64,000 bases of DNA, from contig OX465595.1 in assembly GCA_950022295.1 (NCBI GenBank), positions 429,964,270-430,028,269 on the forward strand, given 5' to 3'. Source of the DNA: Bromus sterilis. Lineage: Eukaryota > Streptophyta > Magnoliopsida > Poales > Poaceae. The position numbers and the translations under genes are program-made. This document shows positions 21,742-33,389 of this stretch, piece after piece (position 1 is the stretch's first letter; each line of letters begins with the position of its first letter). The notes under the pieces are model-generated. The model did not search any database. It was given only the letters and a program-made list of their open reading frames with translations, and was not told the DNA's origin.

Positions 21742-22290
21742 ATAGTCCTTTTATGTCATATACTAAAGATTTAAGTCGGGGTTTGGCTGATTAAAACTTA
21801 TTTCATCAAATTTCATGTACATCATGTGGTAACTCAAAACACACTTATGAATGTATGTATGAAGTGATGAGAGGTTTGGGGTTTGGAACATAAATTTTTC
21901 AACAACCTCACCAAAGTACCATTTTCGAGTGACTAAGAAGGGATCCAGGCTTGGTTTTTCATTTTTCATGTTTTAAACTTGTATAAATGTTGGTCAAAGA
22001 AAGGTTCGACCAAAATTGAAATGAGGATTATAAATTCAAAAGAAAAATCAAAAAAATGAAAAGCCTCCTCACATAGTTTTATATGTCATATACTAAAGAC
22101 TTAAGTCGGGGTTTGCTGATTTAGACAGAAATTCATGTATGTCATTCGATATCTCAAAGTTAGGTATGGCTAGAATTCAAATGTGCAATATAAATTCAAA
22201 AAAATCAAAAAAAATGAAAAACCTGCTCACATAGTCTTTTTATGTCATATACTAATGATTTAAGTCGGGGTTTGCTGATTTAGACAAGGT
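21742..22290. repeat. dispersed short repeats around TTTAAGTCGGGGTTTG
   Basis: The phrase TATGTCATATACTAA, then GA(T/C)TTAAGTCGGGGTTTG, occurs at about 21753, 22082 and 22240 with similar downstream words (GCTGATT, AAATTCATG). Spacing is 329 and 158 bp, so this is a degenerate tandem structure with one lost or diverged unit. Confidence 0.65.
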
Positions 22291-22600
22291 CAAAAAAAAT
22301 TGCTTACAAATGTTGTCGTTTACCCTACCTTTGGAGGTCATTTGAAGCACACTTTTCATGACTATGAGTATAACTTAGCAAAAGCGATGTGATTGATCAG
22401 GTAACAAACATAGTTGAGTTGGGGGAGTTTAAATATCATTGAAACATCAATGGGGCCCTAATTTGAAGAATTTGAGCCCAAATTTGAATTGAAGCCAAAT
22501 TTGAATTTTGCTTCAAGATTGAATGTGAGTTTTAAGACAATCACCAAACCAGTACCCACCAAGTTACAAATATTATTAAATGAAAAATTTCAAATAGTTA

Positions 22601-24520
22601 TTACTTCAACTTCTTGGTCTTCCTAACCTTATTCGCCTTTTTTGGTACACGCACTAGTTCACTGAGTGTCTTAGTCTTCTTCACTGGAGTTAAGCATCCA
22701 GCAATCTCTTCATTCTGAATGTTGACAGAAGTTTCTTCAGTCTGAATGTGCACCTCCACATGACCTTCTTTAGTCTGAAACTCGTATGCAGCAGTTTTAG
22801 TTTGAGTTTCTTCTGTCTGAATCTGCACCTCCACATGTGCTTCTTCAGTCTGAAAGTCGACTGCAACAGTTTGAGTTTGAGTTTGAGTTTCTTCACTCTC
22901 AATGTGGGCCCCCTCAATGTGCACCTCCACATGTGCTTCTTCAGTCTGAAACTCGTCTGCAGCAGTTTGAGTTTCTTCTGTGTGAACCTCGACATGAGTT
23001 TCTTCAGTATGAAACTCGCCTGCAGTACGATTTTCTTCAGTCTGCACTTCGACACACTCAGGTTCAGTTTTGGCAGGTACACTTATCTTCTTTCTGCAGG
23101 CATTGACTCTTGCTTTTTTTGTTGGCCAGCATTCTTCAACAACAAGGGGTTGACTTGCACGCTTCCTCCTGGCCATTAGAAAACATCATGTCATATATAT
23201 AGTAATTGGAAAGAAGCACCAAATAAAAAAACAATAATAAATAAGAACATACTTTGGTTTTTCAGAGTGTAACGGCATTTCACAGATCCCACTCTATGCC
23301 CAAGTTCCTGGCAAAACTTGCATCTGTTTTTGTTACCTTTTTGGCTTTCCATCTTTCTTTCCCTTCTTACTGCTCCCACCTTTTTAAACCATGCCTTGAA
23401 TCTACTCTGTTTTTGCCTGCCAGCCTTTGTTTTCGTTAAGGGAGGACACAAGGAAAATTCAATCTCCACTTCAGACCACTAAGACTGATCTGTAAGTGTT
23501 GGAATTGGAGTAGCATATGCAGCGTTGAATTTTTCTACCGAATAATATTCATGCAAATATGGGTGCATGTTTATCTTCGGTTGGGAGGCTAAGAAAAGAA
23601 TGGCATGCTCACATGGTTTACCAGTGTGTTGCCCCTCCAGGCAAGTGCACTCATGCAATTCAGTGTTAACAACATGCCTCCTTCCACATTTGTTATCTCT
23701 AACTTCAACGCCCCAAAGTGAAGATTTTTCAACTGACAAATGTGAAAGATTTCTGCTCCTGTTGACCACCTGTTGTACCACTGCTGGAAGCTTATCACTT
23801 TGTAGACAATCACCTATCCTTCTTCTCAATTCCCACAACCGCATGAGCATGATCCTGATTTGGTCAATCATGTCATGCAGAGGCAAATCTTTTAACTGCT
23901 TCACCTTGTTGTTAAAACTTTCTGCCAAATTGTTGTTGATATGATCACATTTGATGGAAGTGTTGAATCCTGACCTGTACCATAACAAAGAACGGTAGGT
24001 GTTCAGCCATGGAGCGAACTCATCGCATGCTGCCATTATCTTACCAAGATGGTATGTATGTGTGTGTTTGTCTAGTGTAAGATCTTGCTGCTCGCCACAT
24101 GCGCTCAAATTCTTCTCCTCTGAATTTTTTGATCAAATTCATCCACATATGGAGGAAACACTCCCTCTGCTCAGCAAGGTGGAAAACATTTTTCACTGCA
24201 TTTTCCAGCCCCTTACATGCATATGTGTGTATAGCCAAAGGTGATACTGACCCTAGGCATCTTTTCAACTGCATCATGAACCATGTCCATGAAGGCTCTG
24301 ATTCAGACTGAAACAATCCAACAACAACAACAGGAAACATCCAGTTGTGTCCATCTAGAGCATTGCAGGCTGCCAACTGACCATTCCACTTGCCTGTCAG
24401 AAAAGATGAGTCTATGCTCCAATATGGAAGGCACCCTGCTTTGAAGCCATCGATGCAAGGCTTCAAAGCCATACAGAACTTGGAGAACTTGACATCACCT
24501 GCCTCTGATACCTGAAACTA
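22601..24520 (-). pseudogene. MuDR-type (MULE) transposase, 5'-incomplete and broken
   Basis: Minus strand, reading from 24520. A TTTCAG/G acceptor-like site opens the frame 24510-24041, which holds the MULE catalytic region (IDSSFLTGKWNGQL, then SEPSWTWFMMQLKRCL). Near 24055 a short ATAC duplication shifts the frame. The next frame, to 23479, continues with the usual MULE sequence (GFNTSIKCDHINNNLAESFNN) and a SWIM zinc finger (CTCLEGQHTGKPCEH). An in-frame TAG at 23479-23481 follows, then a basic stretch and a zinc knuckle CKFCQELGHRVGSVKC. A GTATGT donor near 23255 and an acceptor near 23170 lead to a last exon (to 22601) rich in Glu/Thr repeats and ending in a Lys-rich tail. The N-terminal exons are not visible. 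Terminal inverted repeats could not be found by eye. Family confident; boundaries not. Confidence 0.75.
22690..23080 (-). repeat. coding minisatellite: Glu/Thr repeats in transposase tail
   Basis: In the last transposase exon the phrase (Q/H)TEE(A/T)HVEVH and its relatives recurs about ten times, giving an acidic low-complexity segment. At DNA level CTTCAGTCTGAAACTCG-type units recur with spacings of roughly 50-100 bp. The frame is open throughout. Confidence 0.75.
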
Positions 24521-24755
24521 TGGCTGCATATGTGTCTCCGATGCAGCTGAAAAATATAGTTGCACGGAAACTATGGCTGAAAATGGTGGTTGCGCGGAAA
24601 TTGTGGTTGAACCTGTGCCGCTGCACGTTGTGCGTCCAAAACGTATCACGTGTCAACCGCGGAGGTATCAAAGGGAAACACTGAAACACACTAGAATGTG
24701 CCACTTGACACGTCCAGAGCGAGCGCGCGTGACCTCCACAGAATGTACCCTCTAA

Positions 24756-25261
24756 CTAGTGATTGGCCCGAAGCATTTGAATTTTTTATTTTATTTTATA
24801 TGAGGATGTTTTCATAAGGACCATTATGCTACAACTACTTAATATATAATGTTTGGCCTTTTTGAAAGAAAAAATGGCATGTATTAATTTTAGTTTAATA
24901 TATTACTTCTATATATGACGACAAAGTGATAAAGTCGGCAAATCTATCTGTACAAATTAGAGGATCATGAAGCATAAATAATAGAAATAATAATATATAA
25001 AACAAACTAAAAATATTTTTATATATTGTATTTGATTATTGTATAATTAAAAACATTTTTTTATATAAGTGACATGATACAATGAAAAACAATTGTCATG
25101 CATGTTGATTGAGCCTTGATGTGATGGCATGTGTGGTGAGATGGATTTGTGCATGAGATTAAATATCAATGAAAACATTTATCTCATGCATATTGTGGTG
25201 GGCATTTGATGAGGTGTCATATGTGCATGTTACAATAATAAAGGTAATGCCTTAGTACAGA
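24756..25261 (-). mobile_element. small Helitron-like element, minus strand
   Basis: Read on the minus strand it starts TCTGTACTAAGGCATTACC (after host A at 25262 complement) and ends CTAG at 24756 before host T. Its first about 200 bp match the element at 35157-35531 in opposite orientation (CATGCACA, CCCACCACAATATGCATGA, CTCATGCACA, CACATGCCA in the same order). The 3' hairpin seen in the sister element is not obvious here, so the left end is uncertain. Confidence 0.5.
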
Positions 25262-27380
25262 TATTGAGATGGACACTTTGCATATTAAGAGAATTGGGAC
25301 CAACTTCTTCAGAATGTAAGGTGTAAGATTTAAGATAGAGCAAACCCTTATGCAGGGCGAGAAAGACACCGGCCTAGGTTAAAATAATGAGTGAAACATT
25401 ATAAAAATATTTTTATTTGTGAATTAAAATAAAATGCATTATATTGTAAATAGTGCTAGCAATGTGTGCTCTTTTAGGACACTCTTTAATATATAAATAT
25501 TGAGTTTACATATATATAAGCTGGTATATATGTTGCGATGTATAAATCTATTTCTATTTTCCAAAATAAAGTGCTCTGTAAGACTGGGAGTAAAAAGATC
25601 TTCACCCTTTGTCCTGTATAGGCGTATATGTAACATATTAATTATTTATCCACTCTCATTTAAATGTTGGCATAGACCAAAAGAGAAAAGTGTACCTTGT
25701 AATCCTCCATCACATTTGACTCATGGACCTAAAAATTTGGATCATATTTTTGTAATTCGTTCAACACCAATCTCTATCGAAAGCTTATTCATCGACAATT
25801 GAGTTCAAAAGACACATGCTAACTGGGCACTAACACAGTGTCAGTTCTACTCGGTGCACCCGGGCCTTTCATTACTGGGCCATAGTTTGTATCTATTGTA
25901 TATGTTGTAATATAGCCAGTAAATAATAAAATATTGTGCATCTATGTATAAATTTCTAGAATAAAATTTAAATTCGTAAATCATGGTGAGTTGATTTGAT
26001 TATAGTGATGACTGGGTGCAAGTCATTCTACTTTTGTGTTTAAATTACACGTTGTTATGAAGAGTGTATATGAAACTTAAAAAGGATTTGTGCATATATA
26101 CATGTTACAAGTGATAATGTTTCTCAAGTACAAAGCAAGTATATTTATGCATAATACAGATCGAACCAATTCAAAAAACGTAATGCATTTGATGCTATGT
26201 AGATTTGACTTATGCTAATTAAGACCAAGTGCAAAGTGCACATACAGTGACGGTTATTTGTGGAAGCAAAGAACATGGAAGATATGTTAGGACATTGAAG
26301 AACCAATAAATTGTTACTGTTAATATATATTTTTCTATATTCTAGAGTTTTCAAAACAAATATAGTAGACATATATGAAAATATATGCTTGCAAGTTATA
26401 TAAATGGTGCCAATTAATCTATGAAGACATACATTCTTGTTCTTTACACTTTATATATATTAGGAAAATTGGTTAAACCACAACAAAATTAGAGGCAGTG
26501 TCCCCCCAAAACAATTACGCCACACTCTATAACTTTTTTAGATTTAACTAAGTTATATTATCATGGACAATGCTAAAATTCAAGATTCATAGGAAAATAA
26601 ACGTCATTCAATATTTTATCTTTGGTAAACAAATAAAGCATATCAATCACAGGCACATACCTATTTTATCAGTTTATGAAATAATGGAAATATATGCTTT
26701 ATAATCAAACCATATTTGTATTTTAGCTATTTGTTTTGCATAAAAATCCATCCCTTATGCTCCTCTTATTTCCTTAAAAAGTATTCTGCCCCTTGACAAT
26801 GGATAGGCACACACATAGTTAGTAAGTGAAGAAGTTTAGTCTAAATATCTAACATCTAAAGTTAGTTCTACAAAGTAGTCGGCAACTAATGGCAGGAGCC
26901 AATCTTAAGAAATTAGGTTTGAAGTGATGTAAGTATATCTCAAACTAATTTCTAGTTACATAAGAAAATAATAAAAATAACATTCAACTAATTATGCAAT
27001 CAACGATGCACTTTATTTTGTTTTTATGTCTTTTTGCATATAATAGGCTAAGACCACGTTTGGTTCGCAAGAAATAAAAACATAGCAACATGGAGCAATA
27101 TAGTAAAGTATTATTAGTGTAAAAAGAAATAAATGATAAATATAACAAACAACAAAGGAAAACAATGTGAATATGTGCTAAAATTGATCATAACGTGAAG
27201 TCATCTTCTCATGTACAATTAAAAGGTTAGCAGTTATAGTCTTCAAGCCCGTTGAATCTATAAGGATCTGCATATCAAAGAAACATTTTCTTATAAAATA
27301 TTGTTCAAGTTTCCTTTGTCCTAAACACTATGGATGTAAATCTTTCCAGAGAAATGACTTTCCCGTAAAATCCTTGCTGC
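25262..27380. other. AT-rich intergenic stretch
   Basis: No gene seen. It contains paralogy block X (26240-26860), entered separately. Elsewhere AT-rich with short open frames of no recognisable content. Confidence 0.5.
26240..26860. repeat. paralogous block X, first copy
   Basis: Co-linear with 33857-34700: shared words include ACATGGAAGATATGTTAGGA, TTGCAAGTTATATAAATGG, GGTTAAACCA, ACAAAATTAGAGG and GAAGAAGTTTAGTCTAAATAT. Identity looks moderate with many small indels. Here it lies about 3 kb upstream of g2; its partner lies downstream of g3. It is non-coding. Confidence 0.75.
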
Positions 27381-28340
27381 TTTCCCATGAACTAAATTAA
27401 CCCTAGATGATCTGGTTACAGGAAATTGGGATGAAATCCTCCTTCGACGTGTCCTCTTGTCAATAGATGTTGGAAGAATTCTGAGGATTCCTCTTAGTAC
27501 TCATATGAATTATGATTTTAGTTCTTACTAAGATTAACAATAAATTATGCGGAGAGCGCTTCATGGTGTTATTCCGAGGATGGAGGTTCTCGCAGACGTG
27601 AACATCATGGGGCTCTAGGCATTGTCTAATTTGTTCGAGAGGGGCTGCAGATAAAAGGTGTCTTCTGTTTACGCGCAAATATCTGAAGGTAGTGTGGAAA
27701 AACCCATTGGATTGGATTAACTTGAGAAATCTTAGGAATGCATATCCTGAAGTCACTAGTGCTCCTCCAATTGAGATTGTAGGAATCCATTTTTGTTAGC
27801 TTGTGGTATAACTAGTGGCAACGTAGCGAGGCTATTAAGCAGACACAAGTCACATCAAGAACTGTATTTAGAAACAACGCCATGAAATTTTTGTGCAACC
27901 TTCTCCTCTTTGGCAAAACCACATATGGAAAAGACTTCCACCAGACTCCTATTAACTAAATTCAACACTTCATTCTTTGAAAACGGACTAGGCTTGCTTG
28001 CTTATGTTGTTAGAAACAACAACAGTGAAGCCTTGGTGGGGAAAAGTTGTCTACTTGACTATGTTCTTAATGGGTCGAGAGATGAAGCAATTACATTACT
28101 TAATGGCTTGGAGATGATAAGAGTCACTCGGATGTCACCCAATGATAGTGGAGTCCAACTCGTTGGCACTTATGTAGGCATACAGTGGGTTGACAAAAAA
28201 AATGATCTCATACTTGGCTATATTAACATAGCGTTTTATGATTGCACGCGTGATCAGATTAGTTAGCTTCCAACATTGTCCAAAGGATGATAATCGTGTT
28301 GCACATCATCTTGCTATTTTTCTCTTATGTGTTCCCCCTA
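27380..28340 (+). pseudogene. LINE-type RT tail with RNase H-like domain, relic
   Basis: Near 27403-27500 a frame reads DLVTGNWDEILLRRVLLSID, RILRIPLS, the usual sequence before the zinc domain of LINE-type RT genes. From 27950 a second frame (to 28266) has FNTSFFENGLGLLAYVVRNN, then DEAITLLNGLEMI, matching the RNase H-like RVT_3 domain. A shifted frame (28238-28340) gives the C-terminal HCPKDDNRVAHHLA motif. Frame changes and missing residues show that it is a relic. It is 1.3 kb upstream of g2 and unrelated to it. Confidence 0.6.
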
Positions 28341-29442
28341 GTCATATTTTTTTTTGCCTCATATCTTGTACGACGCAATTATGCTTTTTAATCAACAATG
28401 CGCTAGAAGGTGTCCTCATAAAAATACTAAAATCAACCTTTTTTAACCGAACTAAAAGGATCTCATATGTATAATTTTTCGTTCTAAGTAGCAGTTGTTT
28501 GATGTATTATGTCTATAATATTTTATGGTAAAATATCATATGGTTATCTATTCATTAGACAAAGATACAATAGAGGCAACCTTTAGTGATGATTTTAAAA
28601 TTAAAAAAATCAGTTGTACATTTTTTTTTACAAACATTCCACTAGAAGTCATTACATGTCATACTACCTTCATTGCAGTTCACAAATCGTCAGTGCCGCT
28701 GAAACAACAACAGCGAGGAAGAAGAAAAACAACCACCATTCCAAGATCCATCATAGAACCATAACAATATTTGCTTTATGAGCCGAATAAGTAGCCGCTG
28801 CCAGAGAAGGTATTATAAAAGCTAAGAGATATTATTCGCAGATCCATCATAGCACCATCGTGAATCATTGGTATTAGAAAAGCCAATAGATCTTTGTATG
28901 GTGTTATAGTTCAGTTGCCTTTATACCTTTATAGATGAAAAGAATATCTCGAATTAGGGGTGCAAGCGGCAGCCCATTTTATCTTGTGAAACTCATTAAT
29001 TAGCTTCAAATTTGATCTATCAAATGCTCAAAATTAACACTATATTTGTGCTAAGCTATTGTCCGCTAGCCCTCCCTGCTTGCATCCCGACCTTGAATGC
29101 AAAGAAAGTTGAATTTCTACGGAAAATTAGTGATCCATCTTAGTTTCTTCACATGTGTAATTCTATCCAATGAACATTAACAATGGAAAATGTTTCTTCA
29201 TGAAAAGAAAAGAGTCTCTGGCAAAAAATAAAATGTCACAACACAGTGCACTGTTTTCAGCTTCTACTTTGGAGTTCATATTCTGTGTGCCGTGAATTCA
29301 TTTATGGGCAGGTAGTGAGGTACTTTGTCAACAATAGGAGTATTGTTTTCTTTTACATTGAGTGTGACACCTATAGACATGTAGTAGTTTCACAGAGTAA
29401 TTACGATAATTAGTACTTTCAAGAAAAACATAGACCGTTTGG
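28341..29442. other. intergenic, no gene seen
   Basis: AT-rich; a short direct repeat AGATCCATCATAG at about 28744 and 28840. Paralogy of the g2 flank with the other copies begins only at about 29443, so a rearrangement breakpoint lies near there. Confidence 0.5.
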
Positions 29443-29545
29443 ACCAAATTAACTCCATCTGAGAAACTCCAATGCAATTACGCTTGACGACTGTTAGCAC
29501 AAGCCATTCCCATAACCATCCTTCCACCCCAATCCCCTATATAAC
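29443..29545 (+). promoter_or_regulatory. conserved promoter module of g2
   Basis: ACCAAATTAACTCCATCTG, GAAACTCCAATGCAATTACG, CGACTGTTAGC, CCTTCCACCCC and TATATAAC (29538-29545) in the same order as at g1. TATA to ATG 112 bp. The leader shares with g4 an 18-bp deletion relative to g3. Confidence 0.75.
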
Positions 29546-29649
29546 GCTGGAGCATCTCCACACCGGACCACGCGCCCGCCATTGTTCGATCCACATAGCA
29601 ACAGAAGCACAAAGTGTAGCTGACGTTGAGCAAACATATACAGCTAGAA

Positions 29650-30081
29650 ATGGCCGGCAAGACCGCCCTCGTCGCCATCAACCTCATCGCGGCCCAGCTC
29701 CTCCTCCTTGCGTCCGCTCCGACGATGGCGATATCGATCCCGCCGGCCACCACGGCCAGTACTACCGTGCCATCGGCAGGCGGTGACGTCCCGGCGCTGC
29801 CAGTCCCGGACGCGGGCTCGGTGGCCGAGGCCGCGGAAGACTGCTGGAATGCGGTGCTGCAGGCGGAGACCTGCGCGGTCGACGTCCTCAAGTGGCTGGC
29901 GTCCCCGGCGATCGCCGGCCACGTGAGCCTGGCGTGCTGCGGCGTGCTCCAGAGGGTCGGCGACAGGTGCATCCGCGACCTCTTCTTGAACTCCGGTGTG
30001 GGTCAGCTCTACGACCCCTTTGTCAGGCACGCGTGCGGGATCCCCTTACAGGCACCGGCACCCCCCAGCGGCCGCCAGTGA
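29650..30081 (+). CDS. ECA1/EC1-like prolamin-like secreted protein (g2)
   Basis: Intronless, 143 residues from the ATG at 29650; an upstream in-frame TTG at 29626 is not a credible plant start. Signal peptide about 1-27 (LIAAQLLLLASAPTMA), then a Pro/Ala/Thr-rich spacer to about 60. Six cysteines at 65, 75, 96, 97, 107 and 129 give C-x9-C-x20-CC-x9-C-x21-C, with EDCWNAVLQAETC, ACCGVLQRVGDRC and HACGIPLQA. The encoded protein differs from g4 at only a few positions. Codons are very GC-rich compared with the flanks, as is usual for intronless grass genes. A polyadenylation-like AATAAA lies at 30166, about 85 bp after the stop. Likely secreted, disulfide-bonded; a reproductive role is inferred from the family. 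Confidence 0.87.
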   Translation: MAGKTALVAINLIAAQLLLLASAPTMAISIPPATTASTTVPSAGGDVPALPVPDAGSVAEAAEDCWNAVLQAETCAVDVLKWLASPAIAGHVSLACCGVLQRVGDRCIRDLFLNSGVGQLYDPFVRHACGIPLQAPAPPSGRQ

Positions 30082-31990
30082 TGACCGGCCGCCGTGCCGG
30101 CATGTGGCGTTTCAAGGCGTGCCGGCATGTGGCATCTCAGGCGCATCCCAAACAACTGATTGAGAATAAAGCAGGCTCTGTTTGAGAAAACATGAATGAT
30201 TTGGCTGGGCTCAGAGATCGTCTTATTTTCCTTCTCTTTTTTTGGGAAGCAATTCCTTTTTCTTTTTTACCATTTTCAAAGAAAGGACCTAATATAATAA
30301 GGATATGAATTGGCTATACTGTATATCTGATAAACATTTGAAATTTTTGGATGATCAAAAAAAGATGATAGATTTATTTATTTTGAAATTTCTGTAGTTG
30401 TTCCTTTGAGGTATAACCTAACATGGCATGATATATTTTGATTCATTACGTCTCATTGCTAGCACAACTACTTGAAGGTTCTCGAAGAGTCCGCCTTTAA
30501 ATTAACCTACAAACATAGAAAAAACAAGCACACTACAGAAAAATCAAAAAAAGTTTGACACACAGTGCTGCTTAAATAACCTACAAGCATAGAAAAAACA
30601 ATCACATCATAGAAAAACAACACTTTAGTTGGTTACACAACCCAACGATGGAGGAATTCACCCTTATCTACCCCGAAAGGTGGACATCGTCCCCGTACCG
30701 CTCCCCTTCAAATACGAAGGGGACCCCTACCCCTCACCTTGGTTCGAAGGGTGTCCTATGCCCGCATCGGCGAAAGATGAAACAACTCACTGAAGACCAA
30801 GATTAGTCATGGTTCCAATGCATCATATGTTTTGGCTACGTATTTTGCATGTGTGGCATACTGTTGAACCAATTGACCGTTCACGTATGTTTTAGCAGGG
30901 CAAATTTCTTGGACGGTCACTGGATTAATCTTCACAATTCATTTTAATCATCGGAGAATGTGGCTTATGGTACTACTTTAATTTAGTTACTTTGCCATTC
31001 TCGTTGCAGGCTCTATGTGCATAAAAAATTGCATTGTGATACTCCAAGGATAATAGACTTTTCATTGTGAGACAGTCACATGCTAGGTTTTATTTTGTTA
31101 GATCATTGCGTGGTCGGGCTCACAAACTGAGGCCGACGCTACTGACCCATTGAAACTAACCACTACTTCACGCAGTCTGACCCATAGTGCCAATTCTCTA
31201 TCTCGCTAGGCCTTGACTAAGGCGTGCTATGGATGCTTTTCTGTCTTAGGGGGTGGGCTCATTAAACAATTTTTTGAAATATTTTATTGAGTGGTTCAAA
31301 CTGGTTTAGAAGTTTTTTATTTCTTTAAAGTTTTTTATTTAATTATTTACAATACATATCTACATTTTAATATATGTTATATGTTTTTGTATATATGATA
31401 CTTTTTTATACACGTTGAGAACTTTTTTAAATACAAGATAACCATTTTTATAAATTGTTTGAAAACTTTTAGAATAAATATTAAACATTTCAAAATATAT
31501 TATGAAGATCTTTCCTATAGTAATAAATATTTTTATACTATGTGAACATTTTAAAACATTGTATTAATATATTTCAAAATATATCAAAAACTATTTAAAA
31601 ATGTGAGATTAATTTTTCAAAATTCATGTACTTTTTTTTGAAATGTATAATTGTTTATGTGAACAGTATTTTTAATCGATTTTTTTTTAAATGTCAGCAA
31701 CACTTTCTAAAACATACGAACCATTTTTTTAACTATCATAAATTATTTTCTAATTGTATCAAACTTTTTTGTAAATTGCGTGAAATTTTTTTATATTTTA
31801 TTAAAAATTTGATTGTCATGACCCTATTTTTGAAAATCTGAACAATATTATAATGTCACTAATATTTTTTTGAAAGATACCAACATTTAAAAAAAATTCT
31901 TGAACGTTTTTTACACTCCATTAACATTTTTTATATGTGGGTATAATTTTACAATTTTAGTAAATTAATCGCTATTATATATATATTAAA

Positions 31991-32228
31991 TATATAAACA
32001 AAACTAAGAAGGAAAAAGACTAACCAATGAAGAAAGTGATATATTGTGAATTTTGAACACAAGTTCACTGAACGCTGATGAATTTCACGTCGCTAGCACA
32101 TACGTGGGCGGTCAATTGATCAATAGTATGCTACGAATGTAAAATATGTAGCTACATATGTCGGTGAACGTTAGTGTTCACTGAAAGATATGGTCTTTTG
32201 ATTGGCCCTCTGCCTTAGGTTAATTTTC
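31991..32228. repeat. paralogous block upstream of g3, matching upstream of g5
   Basis: Matches 45765-45988: TATATAAACAAAACTAAGAA, GACTAACCAATGAA, TGCTAGCACATAC-type words, GATATGGTCTTTTGATTGGC and CCTTAGGTTAATTTTC. The match stops at 32228. From 32248 the sequence instead matches the region upstream of g4 (38861 onward), so the g3 upstream region is a junction of two sources. Confidence 0.8.
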
Positions 32229-32405
32229 TAATCGTTTGTATTTAAATGAAAGGAGTATATCCCACAGAATTATGATAACGGTTCGAATACACAATCGATA
32301 GATGGTCTTAATAATATTAAATTGTGTTTTTGAATTCTAGTACTATAAATAGTCATAAGAATCTTGATGTTGCCTCGATACGGTTCTGGTAACATAAAAC
32401 ATTAT

Positions 32406-32503
32406 GATCAAATTAACCCCATCTGAGAAACTCCAATGCAATTACCCCTGACGACTGTTAAGCCATTCCCGTAACCATCCTTCCACCCCGTCCTCTATAT
32501 AAC
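32406..32503 (+). promoter_or_regulatory. conserved promoter module of g3
   Basis: GATCAAATTAACCCCATCTG, GAAACTCCAATGCAATTAC, CGACTGTTA, CCTTCCACCCC and TATATAAC (32496-32503). It is about 16 bp shorter than g4 between CTGTTA and the TATA box. TATA to ATG is 147 bp, longer than in the other copies, because the leader retains an 18-bp segment (CCCTGGACCCC) and other short stretches. Confidence 0.75.
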
Positions 32504-32642
32504 GCTGGAGCATGTCCCTGGACCCCGGCATCTCCACACCGGACCACACGCCCACGCCATTGACCATTGTTCGATCCACATAGCAACAGAAGCACACAGT
32601 ATATCTGACCTTCTGACGTTGAGCAAGCATATACAGCTAGCA

Positions 32643-33059
32643 ATGGCCGCCAAGACCACGCTCGTCGCCATCACCCTCATCGCGGCCCAGCTCCTCCTGC
32701 TTGCATCCGCTCCGACGATGGCGTTATCGATCCCGCCGGCCACCACGACCGGTACTACCGTGCCATCGGCACGCGGGGACGTCCCGGACGCGGGCTCGGT
32801 GGCCGAGGCCGCGGAAGACTGCTGGAATGCGGTGCTGCAGGCGGAGACCTGCGCCGTCGACGTCCTCAAGTGGCTGGCGTCCTCGGCGACCGCCGGCCAC
32901 GTGAGCCTGGCGTGCTGCGGCGTGCTCCAGAGGGTCGGCGACAGGTGCATCCGCGACCTCTTCCTGAACTCCGCTGTCGGCCAGCTCTACGATCCCTTTG
33001 TCAGGCACGCGTGCGGGATCCCCTTACAGGCACCCGCACCCCCCAGCGGCCGCCAGTGA
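32643..33059 (+). CDS. ECA1/EC1-like prolamin-like secreted protein (g3)
   Basis: Intronless, 138 residues from the ATG at 32643. Signal peptide about 1-27 as in g2. The spacer is five residues shorter than in g2/g4 (no ALPVP). Cysteines at 60, 70, 91, 92, 102 and 124 keep the C-x9-C-x20-CC-x9-C-x21-C spacing. The C-terminal half is nearly identical to g2 and g4, with a few changes (SSATAG, NSAVGQL). The upstream region is a hybrid of the g5-type and g4-type flanks. The 3' UTR carries GGCATGTGGCATCTCAAGGC as in g4, then a TATATA run at 33140-33154. Likely functional by sequence; family role as for g1. Confidence 0.87.
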   Translation: MAAKTTLVAITLIAAQLLLLASAPTMALSIPPATTTGTTVPSARGDVPDAGSVAEAAEDCWNAVLQAETCAVDVLKWLASSATAGHVSLACCGVLQRVGDRCIRDLFLNSAVGQLYDPFVRHACGIPLQAPAPPSGRQ

Positions 33060-33389
33060 TGGCCGGCCGTCGTGCCGGCATGTGGCATCTCAAGGCGCCC
33101 GCGCATCCCGGACTACTGACTGAGAATAATTCAGGCTCATATATATATATATATTATTTTTTAACATGATTCAGGCTCATATATTCGTCCTGTTTTCCTT
33201 CTATTTTTGTGAAACAATTCCCTTTTTTCCATTTTGAAAGACAAAAACGCAATGCAATGAGGATATGAAACTGGACATACGGTCTATAATATGAACATTA
33301 TAAATTTCTCTGTCTGTTCCTGTGAGTGCTAAGCTAACATGGCATGGTTTATTTTACAGGGTAAGTTTACATCTCACTGCTACCTCAAC

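Larger units (their letters stand above)
29443..31990. repeat. paralogous block: g2 with its 3' flank
   Basis: Gene, 3' UTR and about 1.9 kb of downstream DNA match 40272-42916 plus its adjoining bases in order: ATGGCATGATA, CAGTGCTGCTTAAATAACCT, CAACCCAACGATGGAGGA, GGCTACGTATTTTGCATGTG, GATCATTGCGTGGTCGGG. The partner contains a Stowaway MITE (41268-41361) and another at 42917 that are absent here. The end TTAAA/TATATAAAC at 31990/31991 is the empty site of the Helitron at 43186-45764. Confidence 0.85.

Noticed and set aside
27910..28266. Intact host gene of 118 codons
   Set aside because: The content is the RNase H-like domain of a LINE-type element, with its C-terminal motif continuing in another frame.
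29626..29649. Eight-residue N-terminal extension of g2 (also at g3 and g4)
   Set aside because: It would start at TTG; the first ATG is at 29650, matches g1 and g5, and directly opens the signal peptide.
32512..32583. Upstream 23-codon frame in the g3 leader
   Set aside because: Its ATG is only about 16 bp from the TATA box start, so it probably lies upstream of the transcription start.
29478..32950. Long antisense frames (up to 164 codons) overlapping the ECA1-like genes g2 and g3, repeated at g4
   Set aside because: They follow from the high third-position GC of the sense genes, which removes stops on the other strand; their starts and composition are not protein-like, and they recur only because the genes are duplicated.
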